Below, piece after piece: positions 1 to 5,642 of a DNA stretch of 10,663 bases. This DNA is from Acidimicrobiales bacterium (GTDB lineage: Bacteria; Actinomycetota; Acidimicrobiia; Acidimicrobiales; Palsa-688). Each line of letters begins with the position of its first letter. Position 1 is the stretch's first letter. The DNA lies in NCBI GenBank assembly GCA_030039575.1, contig JASHVH010000426.1:1-10663 (forward strand). The letters are read 5' to 3'. The translations under genes were made by a program, and so were the position numbers. The notes under the pieces were generated by a model. It was given only the letters and a program-made list of their open reading frames with translations, did not search any database and was not told where the DNA came from.

Positions 1-315
1 CAAACCTTCAGCCACGGCCACCGAGCAGATGCGCCCACCCATCGAACGCCCGCCGGCGAAAAGCCGCTCGGGCCGGAGCCTTTCCTCCCCTACGAAGCCA
101 GCCGCCTCCTTGACGACGGCGGCCACCAGCACCTCCGGTTTGTCCGGGGCCCGGCGCCCGGCCACCCGGTACGGGAAGTCCATCCGCCTCACCTTCCCGC
201 CCTCTGCCGCCGCGGCGCGGTCGATAGCCACGAGTGCACCCTGGTCTTTGCCGGCACTGGCCCCCGGGGCCAGCAACAAACCCCACTGTGCCTGCTTGCC
301 CGCCCGGGGCCCCAT
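1..315 (-). CDS. KANSL3/Tex30-type alpha/beta hydrolase, N-terminal part (runs off window)
   Basis: This partial gene begins at an ATG at 315-313 and stays open to the window edge, giving 105 residues. Near the N-terminus the run LLLAPGASAGKD (about residues 13-24) resembles the first beta strand and oxyanion-loop region of this hydrolase family. A strand-like DFPY follows near residue 46. At about residues 88-94 the segment GGRSMGGR carries the GxSxG nucleophile elbow with the expected catalytic serine. The pattern DFPYR...GGRSMGGR...AVAEGL matches what I know of the KANSL3/Tex30 (TEX30-like) hydrolase family, found in many actinobacteria and usually about 200 residues long. The substrate is unknown, and the catalytic Asp and His would lie beyond the window. 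The start is supported by a purine-rich AGGGA about 8 bases upstream, although the ATG sits in a possible hairpin loop. The gene lies 210 bp downstream of the zinc-ribbon gene, so it may have its own promoter. Confidence is good for the fold and moderate for the exact start. Confidence 0.82.
   Translation of the reverse strand, partial: MGPRAGKQAQWGLLLAPGASAGKDQGALVAIDRAAAAEGGKVRRMDFPYRVAGRRAPDKPEVLVAAVVKEAAGFVGEERLRPERLFAGGRSMGGRICSVAVAEGL
290..309. repeat. 20-bp direct repeat, copy 1 (inside hydrolase 5' coding region)
   Basis: The 20 bases starting GCCTGCTTGC and ending CCGCCCGGGG are identical at 290-309 and 475-494, 185 bp apart. Copy 1 encodes part of PRAGKQA near the hydrolase N-terminus. 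The identity is seen directly. It suggests a local duplication of the gene's 5' end or a shared binding site. Confidence 0.6.
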
Positions 316-322
316 CCCCGGG
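303..322 (-). promoter_or_regulatory. GC-only hairpin with the hydrolase start codon in its loop
   Basis: A perfect 7-bp inverted repeat (CCCGGGG at 303-309, CCCCGGG at 316-322) encloses a six-base loop at 310-315. Read on the minus strand, the loop is ATGGGG, so it begins with the proposed ATG of the hydrolase. In mRNA this would be a stable hairpin across the initiation site that could limit translation. The structure is seen directly; a regulatory role is inferred. Confidence 0.45.
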
Positions 323-330
323 TCCCTGCC

Positions 331-442
331 TATTGCCGCCGGAGGCCTACTTTGGCCCGCTTGTCGTTCGTGTCGTTGCGGAGTGCTGCGAGCCTCGCTC
401 ATTGACTGACATGCGGGCCAAAGTTGCCGGAGGCGGCACTAC
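331..442. repeat. Inverted repeat pair with perfect 12-bp core (operator-like)
   Basis: The sequence ACTTTGGCCCGC at 349-360 is the exact reverse complement of GCGGGCCAAAGT at 413-424. Outside this core the arms remain related: both contain a CCTCCGGC-type segment followed by, or preceding, a GCGGC or GCCGC block. The arms are separated by 52 bp (361-412). Such spacing suits either two oppositely oriented regulator sites or a long-stem RNA structure. The core GGGCCAAAGT partly resembles DosR/DevR-type boxes of actinobacteria, but it is not a full match. Confidence 0.5.
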
Positions 443-474
443 GAGCGGGGGCCCCAACCCCGCCGGGGGCCGTC

Positions 475-494
475 GCCTGCTTGCCCGCCCGGGG
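475..494. repeat. 20-bp direct repeat, copy 2 (intergenic)
   Basis: This is an exact copy of the 20-mer at 290-309, lying about 30 bp beyond the stop codon of the zinc-ribbon gene. Flanking sequence on the minus strand is loosely similar too (a GGGGTT block follows in both copies after a variable spacer). That favours a decayed duplication over chance. Confidence 0.6.
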
Positions 495-525
495 GCTCGG
501 CGCCACCTGAGCGCGTCCGGTCCGG

Positions 526-2070
526 TCAGACCATTTCGTGGAGCATCTCGGCCAGCAGCGCAGCCTCCCGTGAGACCTCGTCGTTACGGGACCCGTGCTC
601 GATCGCCGCCACCAGGGCATGACCCTGGCTCCGTACCCGCCACCAGTAGCCGTCGTCGACGCCGACCGGCGTGGGGACCTCTACGACCCCGACCGTCTCC
701 AGCAGCGCCCGCCGGCGCTCGTCGTCGCCGGGGTCGTTGGCCAGCCGGTCGACGGCGCGGAACAACTCCTCGATGGAGTGGTACTGGGCCTCGTCGTCCA
801 TCTCCTCCGGCCCGTGGACCTGCTCGAACAGGCCGTCCACCTCGTCTTCGTGCTCTTCAGCCACAGTGAGGTCGGAACCGTCCCAGTTGTAGGCAATGCC
901 GGCGGACTCGAGGAGCATTGAGAGCTCCACCCGCTGCTCGGGCAACCATTCGGCCAGTTCGTAGACCAGTTCGCCGGTACCCTCTTCGTCTTCCTCTTCC
1001 TCCTCGGCCGCCTCGTCGTGGAACTCGTCCTCCTCGAACTGGCGGGCACCGGCCACGCTGGCACCAGGCTCGATATCGCTCGTCTCGTCGTCGAGCTCAA
1101 CGGCGCCGGCTTCGTCCTCGAGCGCGTCGGCGTCTAGTTGACCTGCGCCGAGGTCCACCAGGCCCGTTTGGTCGAGCTGGTCCTCATCGGGCCCGTCGTC
1201 GAGAGAACCTGAGGCCGGCCCGGCGCCGTCAGCCTCTGCTACCTCGACCACACTGATCTCGTCCGAAACTTCAGTCCCCTCGCCATCAGTGGCGCTCAGG
1301 TCGGCCGCCCCCATCTCGCCGCCGGGGGTCACGTCGGACTGCGGCAAGGCCACCACGCGGCCCTTCTCGGCCGCTCCGAGCTCGAGGCGGGCAAGGGCCC
1401 GCTCCTCTTCCTCCGCTTCCTGGGCTTCGCCCGCGCTGGGCGCTACCAACCGGCACAGCACTTCAGCCTGGTGGCGGATGTCGTCCTCCAATGCTTCATC
1501 GGCGCCGAGTGCTCCTAGCAGGCGCCGGGTGACCCGCCCGACGGCAGCCAGGTGGTCGTCGTCCATACCGGGTATGTAGTCCAGGGCGAACACGGCTACG
1601 GACGCCTCGCTCAGGGCGGCGTCCGCCAGCATGTCCGTCGGGTCGTCGCGGAGGCGCTTGGCTGCGTCGTAGAGCTGGCGGGCTACGGCTGCCCCTTCCT
1701 CGCCCTCGAGGTCTGCGGTCTCCTCGCCCTCTTCTTCGTCGCTGTCGTCGTAACCCTCGTAGCGGCTGTCGGCCACCGCGCCCGTGACCCGGGCCACCAG
1801 CTGGTCGACTTCGGCCTCGTCAACGGCCAGGATGACCAACTCCTCCTCTTCGAAGCGGTGGCGCACCCCGGCGTTTATGAGCGTTTCGATCAGGCGGGCC
1901 CTGGTCGGGTCGTCCCACATGTCGAGCCTGTACCCCACCTCGTCGTCGTCAGGCCCCGACTCGAGCTCGGGCAGCGCCGACGCCACCAGGCGCTCGCCGC
2001 AATTGTGGCACCGGCCGCGGCTATTTACCTCGTAACCGCAATTGGCGCAATACCAAACCTTGGTCGCCAT
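526..2070 (-). CDS. Acidic zinc-ribbon protein with two-fold internal duplication, function unknown
   Basis: The 514-residue product opens with a zinc ribbon: C8-x2-C11 and C21-x2-C24 in YCANCGY...GRCHNCGE. After that comes a beta-alpha-beta-like segment at about 46-95 (VGYRLDMWDDPTRARLIETL...LVILAVDEAEVDQLVARV). A second segment at about 367-418 has the same layout (LVYELAEWLPEQRVELSMLL...DLTVAEEHEDEVDGLFEQV). Each is followed by a helical block, at about 127-211 and 428-514, sharing LYDAAKRLRDDPTD versus LFRAVDRLANDPGD. The order is therefore zinc ribbon, A1, B1, long Asp/Glu-rich linker (about 212-366), A2, B2. There is no signal peptide or membrane segment, so it is probably cytoplasmic. 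The A segments recall small DUF2007-like or SPOR-like folds, but I do not recognise the family firmly. The ATG at 2070 has GAGGT upstream and lies 8 bp after the FAD gene's stop, suggesting coupled expression. A scaffold or protein-binding role is only a guess. Confidence 0.88.
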   Translation of the reverse strand: MATKVWYCANCGYEVNSRGRCHNCGERLVASALPELESGPDDDEVGYRLDMWDDPTRARLIETLINAGVRHRFEEEELVILAVDEAEVDQLVARVTGAVADSRYEGYDDSDEEEGEETADLEGEEGAAVARQLYDAAKRLRDDPTDMLADAALSEASVAVFALDYIPGMDDDHLAAVGRVTRRLLGALGADEALEDDIRHQAEVLCRLVAPSAGEAQEAEEEERALARLELGAAEKGRVVALPQSDVTPGGEMGAADLSATDGEGTEVSDEISVVEVAEADGAGPASGSLDDGPDEDQLDQTGLVDLGAGQLDADALEDEAGAVELDDETSDIEPGASVAGARQFEEDEFHDEAAEEEEEDEEGTGELVYELAEWLPEQRVELSMLLESAGIAYNWDGSDLTVAEEHEDEVDGLFEQVHGPEEMDDEAQYHSIEELFRAVDRLANDPGDDERRRALLETVGVVEVPTPVGVDDGYWWRVRSQGHALVAAIEHGSRNDEVSREAALLAEMLHEMV

Positions 2071-2078
2071 GGCCGCCG

Positions 2079-3695
2079 TTACCTCGGCCTCTTCGGGAGC
2101 ACAGGAGCGGCGCGGCCCGACTTCCCATTCGAACTCCCTGCGTCTTCGTCAGCTTTCATCTGCTCGTGGTACTCCTCTTCCACGTTGACCGACCATACGT
2201 CGTGGGACGCGCCCATGATGTTCTCGACAGTCAACATGGCGGTGTACATCGAATGGTCCTGGTTGTTGTAGCGGTGCATGCCGTTGCGGCCCACAGGGTG
2301 AACGTTGGCCACGTTGACCTCCAACCACTTGCGTAGCGTCTCGACGTTACGCGCGTAGTCAGCATCGTAGTAAGGGTAGGCCTTTGGCATCCTGACGACG
2401 TAGCCGGCCTCGATGGCCTCGGGGTCGGCGAGCCCGAGCCGCCCGAGCTCGGCCTTCCCCAGTTCGACCAGGTCTTCGTCGGTCATCGACCACATCTCGT
2501 CCCCCTCGAAGACGAAGTACTCGAGCCCCAGGCAGGCCGAGCCGTCCTTGACCATATAGGGGGACCAGCGGCCAAAGTTCTGGATGCGGCCCATCTTCAC
2601 GGCGGGGTCGTGGACGTAGACCCAATTGTCGGGGAAGCTGGCCTCCTCGGGGACGACCAGGGCAACCGTGATGTGGTCCCTGTAATGCAAGTCGTCCGCG
2701 GCGGCCAGCACCTCGTCGGGCGGCGGAGGGTCGAGGGCGCGCACCAGCGAGGAGAGAGGCATGGACGAGACGACCGCGCTGCACCGGTGCTGCGTGACGG
2801 CGCCGTCCGTCACAGATTCGACCGCTACGGCTTTGCCGCCCTCACAACGGATGCGAGTGACCGTTGCCCGCATGAGGACTTTGGAACCGGCAGCCTCCAC
2901 GGTTTCACAACAACGCTCCCACATCATCCCGGGCCCGAGGCGGGGGTATTCGAACTGGTCGATCAGCGTAGTGATCTCGCGCTGGCCTTTCTTTGGGAAA
3001 AGGGCGTTTGTGACGGCGTTCAAAAGGTTGAGGTTCTTAATGCGTTGGGCGGCCCAGTCGGCCTGAAGTTCCGAACCCGGATAACCCCAGACTTTCTCGG
3101 TGTAGGTCTTGAAGAAATGTTGGTAAAGGCGCCATCCAAAACGAGCGGCCACCCAACCTTCGAAAGTGGTCTGGTCCTCCGGTGGGTGCACGCGCGCCCA
3201 CGCATAGGAGGCGCCGCAACGGAGCGACTCCACAAACCCCAGGTTGCGGAGCGCGTTTATCGGCTTGAGGGGGTACTCGTAATACTTTCCCTGGTAATAG
3301 ATGCGGCTCATCCGCGGCCGGAGCATCAGTTCGTCGCCAGGGAGGATCTCGTGCCAGAGATCTTCCACTGCTTTCACCTTGGTAAAGAAGCGGTGACCCC
3401 CTACGTCGAAACGCCAACCGTCTCGCTCCACCGTGCGCGAGATCCCGCCTACCGTGTCGTCGGCCTCGAGCACGGTGGACGTCTTGCCCTTCTTCGCCAG
3501 GACGTACGCCGCAGTCAGCCCGGCCGGGCCGGCACCGATGATGACGACTTCGTCTGCATCCGAGCCTGGCTCAGTGCGCGAACGGTCTTCGAGCTCAGTG
3601 CCCGAGCCGTTTTCCGGCTTAGGGCCTGAACGCCCGGCTGGAGGCCGGCCGACCTCCGTCAGACCGAGGTTCACACGAGTAGCTTTCACGGGCAC
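2079..3695 (-). CDS. UDP-galactopyranose-mutase-like FAD-dependent oxidoreductase
   Basis: The 538-residue flavoprotein starts with a polar, probably disordered stretch of about 47 residues. The dinucleotide-binding motif VIIGAGPAG follows at 51-59, with E77 placed to bind the adenosine ribose. GGISRT (83-88) and GGHRFF (99-104) are typical of amine-oxidase/protoporphyrinogen-oxidase and UDP-galactopyranose mutase-like flavoproteins. Near the C-terminus, VGRNGMHRYNNQDHSM (468-483) matches the conserved FAD-closing segment of a bacterial subfamily often found beside glycosyltransferases. The tail from about 513 is again polar. The start is GTG at 3695, fixed by AGGAG at 3703-3707 with 7-base spacing. 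It shares its strand with the glycosyltransferase upstream and is probably coupled to the zinc-ribbon gene downstream. The substrate is unknown: sugar-nucleotide isomerisation or oxidation of a polyprenyl or glycan intermediate is possible, but classical Glf is shorter and I cannot confirm mutase activity. The protein is presumably cytoplasmic. Confidence 0.9.
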   Translation of the reverse strand: MPVKATRVNLGLTEVGRPPAGRSGPKPENGSGTELEDRSRTEPGSDADEVVIIGAGPAGLTAAYVLAKKGKTSTVLEADDTVGGISRTVERDGWRFDVGGHRFFTKVKAVEDLWHEILPGDELMLRPRMSRIYYQGKYYEYPLKPINALRNLGFVESLRCGASYAWARVHPPEDQTTFEGWVAARFGWRLYQHFFKTYTEKVWGYPGSELQADWAAQRIKNLNLLNAVTNALFPKKGQREITTLIDQFEYPRLGPGMMWERCCETVEAAGSKVLMRATVTRIRCEGGKAVAVESVTDGAVTQHRCSAVVSSMPLSSLVRALDPPPPDEVLAAADDLHYRDHITVALVVPEEASFPDNWVYVHDPAVKMGRIQNFGRWSPYMVKDGSACLGLEYFVFEGDEMWSMTDEDLVELGKAELGRLGLADPEAIEAGYVVRMPKAYPYYDADYARNVETLRKWLEVNVANVHPVGRNGMHRYNNQDHSMYTAMLTVENIMGASHDVWSVNVEEEYHEQMKADEDAGSSNGKSGRAAPVLPKRPR

Positions 3696-3702
3696 AAAAT
3701 CT

Positions 3703-3707
3703 CTCCT
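3703..3707 (-). promoter_or_regulatory. Strong ribosome binding site for the FAD gene (fixes GTG start)
   Basis: On the minus strand AGGAG lies 7 bases before GTG at 3695-3693. It is the clearest Shine-Dalgarno in the window and supports GTG initiation. Its strength is consistent with this gene being translated independently after the 269-bp spacer. Confidence 0.75.
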
Positions 3708-3812
3708 GACGGAGGGGGGACAAAGGACCGTCGAGGCCGTTTAGCCTCTCCCACCACTCATTCTGCCGCTTCCGGTTGGGCCCCGGCCAGGCACGAGCCG
3801 CTCACTTACATA

Positions 3813-3897
3813 GCTCTTAGGTTTGGGCTCTTGGGTTTGGGCTCTTGGGTTTGGGCTCTTGGGTTTGGGCTCTTGGGTTTCCGCTCTTGGGTTTTGG
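3813..3897. repeat. 14-bp tandem repeat array, about six copies, G-quadruplex-prone
   Basis: The unit GCTCTTGGGTTTGG runs head to tail: 3813-3826 (one change, TTAGG), 3827-3840, 3841-3854 and 3855-3868 (three exact copies), 3869-3882 (ends CC) and 3883-3897 (one extra T). Each unit is built from two related 7-mers, CTTGGGT and TTGGGCT. On the plus strand GGG runs recur with alternating 3- and 5-base loops, which meets the usual G-quadruplex pattern; the minus strand is correspondingly C-rich. The array lies between two genes. Its 14-bp period is not a multiple of three, which argues against a coding role. Confidence 0.9.
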
Positions 3898-3950
3898 GCT
3901 CGGAGCTTTCGTCGGGTTCCGCCTGGGGGCCCGGCCTCTCACGTTCGGCT

Positions 3951-3964
3951 GCGAGCGGGCTCGC
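3951..3964 (-). terminator. Short hairpin directly after the glycosyltransferase stop
   Basis: GCGAGC at 3951-3956 pairs with GCTCGC at 3959-3964, adjoining the TGA stop of the glycosyltransferase. No U-tract follows, so as an intrinsic terminator it is weak. It may instead stabilise the 3' end or be incidental. Confidence 0.25.
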
Positions 3965-5587
3965 TCACGTCGGGAACTTGGTCAGGTTCTCGTACTCGTA
4001 ATAAGTGTCGTCCTGGGTGATGAGGGTCTGACTGTCCGGGCTCAGCATCTGCAACCAGCTGGCCAGGTTGCCGCAACTGCTGCCGAAACCCTGGTAACCG
4101 TTGCGCCACACCAGCCAAAGCGTGCCGCCCGGGCTGACCCGGTCCCAGGCTTCGCGGGCAAAGGTACCTACCGACGTGTGCTGGATGGTCCACACGTAGT
4201 TGATCCAGTCCACCCGCGCCGGGCCGATCATGCGCGGGAAGGTCACCTGCGTGACGCCCGGGACATTGAAAAGCCGGTACACGGCCGGCCCGAGCTGGTC
4301 GGGGCAGTAAACAACCACGTCACCCGGTTGCGCCTGAGCGTTGAGGTCGGCTGCCACCTGAACGGCCTGAGTGCGTGGCTGTGAGTTCTGCCCCAGGGCC
4401 GTGAGCAGGCCGGCGAGGCAGGCCACGGCCAGAAGGGCGGCGGTTACTCTGCGAGAGCTGAAGGTCGTCAGACCGAGAGCGCACAGCACTATGAACAGCG
4501 GGAAGACGACGGCGATGTAACGGTTGTCGAAGGCGGCCCCGGTAACCATGCCGGCCAGGACGGCCACGGCAAGCGGTCCGGCCACCAGCAGAGAAACGAA
4601 CCTGGCCCGTGGCTGCGCCCGCACCTCCATTACCACGCTGGCCGCATTCGGGCCCGGCTTGGCGAACAGGCCGAGCCCGACCAGGCCAAACAGCAGGAAC
4701 GTGAGCAGTTCCCCCCATGGCCCTTGACCGGCGAAGTACCCGAAGACGGTCAGGAGGTCCTGCGGGCCCGGGGGGGAGGTCCAGGGGGTGCCCGTGTGCA
4801 GTGTCTGGAACACGAACACTGGCGACCAGGGCAGCCAGATGGCGACGCCGATAACCATCGCCCACAGCACTTTTCGAGCGGCGCCAGGCTGGGCGTAAGG
4901 CACGTGCGCCCCCGTCCGGCTCTCTGTCCAGGACCTCCACACCGCCCACAGCCCGCCCACGGCCACCAGGTAGAGATCCCAGTAATGGGTGTACATCAAG
5001 GCGGCCGTCACCAGCGCTACACAGGCCAGCCGGCCCCGGCTCGGCTGTTCCAGTGCTCGGCGAACGGCCAGGTACCAGAGGATGGCCTCCAGGGCCATCA
5101 ACGAGTACATCCGGGTGTCCGTGGCGTAATAAATCGCCCACGGTGAACTGGCCCCGAGCAGGAGCGCCGCCCAGGCGGCACGGCGCCCGCCGGCCCGCTC
5201 CCCCGCCGCCCACAGGAACGGCAACGTAGCGGTCGATATGATCCCCGAAAGCGCCCGGACGGCGAAATCGCCTTGCCCGAACACGAGCATCCAATAGTGG
5301 AGGAGCACGTAGTAAAGGGGCGGCGACCCGTCCTGGACCAGCGCTCCCGGGATTTGCTGCAAAGGAAGCCTGGCGATATCTACCGAGAGGGCCTCGTCCA
5401 GCCAAAGTCCGGCGGGAGCCAGGAACCGGCCCACGACGCCGGCCAATATGACCAACCACGCCAGGAAGAGGGCGAGACGGGCCGGCCTTCCTTGCGGGAT
5501 CCGGCCCGCGACGTAACGCCAGACAGGCGTTCGCCTTTCACGTTGAAGCGCATCGGGGCGCGGCGTTACTGCGGTCGCCACCGCCAC
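3965..5587 (-). CDS. GT39/PMT_2-type membrane glycosyltransferase
   Basis: This is a polytopic membrane protein of about 540 residues. Hydrophobic segments cover roughly 37-57, 112-128, 136-153, 161-177, 187-217, 240-260, 292-310, 331-350, 357-375 and 381-399. After the first membrane segment the loop motif LWLDEALS (D64, E65) matches the acidic catalytic or metal site of GT-C transferases of the GT39/PMT_2 group (ArnT and protein O-mannosyltransferase relatives). SPPLYYVLLHYW (88-99), YATDTRMYSLMAL (154-166) and FDNRY (353-357) are also family-typical. The last 140 residues are soluble, probably extracytoplasmic. Such enzymes move a sugar from a polyprenyl-phosphate donor to an acceptor outside the membrane; donor and acceptor are unknown here. 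The start is uncertain. I chose GTG at 5587 because the frame upstream of 5643 overlaps the previous gene and has no ATG; GTG at 5581, TTG at 5608 and GTG at 5746 are alternatives. No clear ribosome binding site was seen. Confidence 0.87.
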   Translation of the reverse strand: MAVATAVTPRPDALQRERRTPVWRYVAGRIPQGRPARLALFLAWLVILAGVVGRFLAPAGLWLDEALSVDIARLPLQQIPGALVQDGSPPLYYVLLHYWMLVFGQGDFAVRALSGIISTATLPFLWAAGERAGGRRAAWAALLLGASSPWAIYYATDTRMYSLMALEAILWYLAVRRALEQPSRGRLACVALVTAALMYTHYWDLYLVAVGGLWAVWRSWTESRTGAHVPYAQPGAARKVLWAMVIGVAIWLPWSPVFVFQTLHTGTPWTSPPGPQDLLTVFGYFAGQGPWGELLTFLLFGLVGLGLFAKPGPNAASVVMEVRAQPRARFVSLLVAGPLAVAVLAGMVTGAAFDNRYIAVVFPLFIVLCALGLTTFSSRRVTAALLAVACLAGLLTALGQNSQPRTQAVQVAADLNAQAQPGDVVVYCPDQLGPAVYRLFNVPGVTQVTFPRMIGPARVDWINYVWTIQHTSVGTFAREAWDRVSPGGTLWLVWRNGYQGFGSSCGNLASWLQMLSPDSQTLITQDDTYYEYENLTKFPT

Positions 5588-5642
5588 AACACTACCGGGA
5601 GTTGCCAAGGGCCAGCCAAGAGGGCCTGATGGCTTCCGGCGC

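Larger units (their letters stand above)
316..525. other. Repeat-rich intergenic spacer between zinc-ribbon gene and hydrolase gene
   Basis: This 210-bp stretch has no gene that I can support. It holds an imperfect long inverted repeat (arms at about 331-360 and 413-442), the second copy of a 20-bp direct repeat (475-494), and a GC-rich hairpin with stem GCGGGG at 445-450 pairing CCCCGC at 458-463. It probably contains the end of the upstream transcript and the control region of the hydrolase. I could not pick out a convincing -35/-10 pair or a U-tract terminator. Confidence 0.5.
3696..3964. other. Intergenic spacer between glycosyltransferase and FAD gene
   Basis: This 269-bp stretch is non-coding as far as I can see. 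From the glycosyltransferase stop it holds a small hairpin (3951-3964), the tandem array (3813-3897), a weak hairpin GAGGC/GCCTC (3733-3748) and the ribosome binding site of the FAD gene. A promoter for the FAD gene is likely here, but no -35/-10 pair stands out. Confidence 0.55.

Noticed and set aside
349..360. DosR/DevR box
   Set aside because: The core shares GGGCC and AAAGT with known boxes, but spacing and the second half-site do not fit, so it is kept only as an unnamed inverted repeat.
1552..2271. Long plus-strand open frame antisense to the zinc-ribbon gene (239 codons)
   Set aside because: It is opposite a gene with clear zinc-ribbon cysteines and natural acidic composition, and its own product has no recognisable motif. 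Long antisense frames are common in GC-rich DNA.
2610..3629. Plus-strand open frame of 339 codons opposite the FAD gene
   Set aside because: The minus strand encodes intact FAD-binding motifs across the whole region. The antisense product resembles no family I know.
3733..3748. Hairpin GAGGC/GCCTC upstream of the FAD gene
   Set aside because: It has only five base pairs, no U-tract and no link to the ribosome binding site; too weak to call a terminator or switch.
3823..4384. Plus-strand open frames across the tandem array giving Gly/Leu/Trp repeats
   Set aside because: The 14-bp period is not a multiple of three, so the repeat peptide changes with each unit's frame; there is no ribosome binding site and the frames run into the antisense of the glycosyltransferase.
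4320..5459. Minus-strand 379-codon frame overlapping the glycosyltransferase in another frame
   Set aside because: It is rich in Arg, Gly and Pro without membrane segments, whereas the chosen frame shows a full GT39 pattern with many hydrophobic helices.
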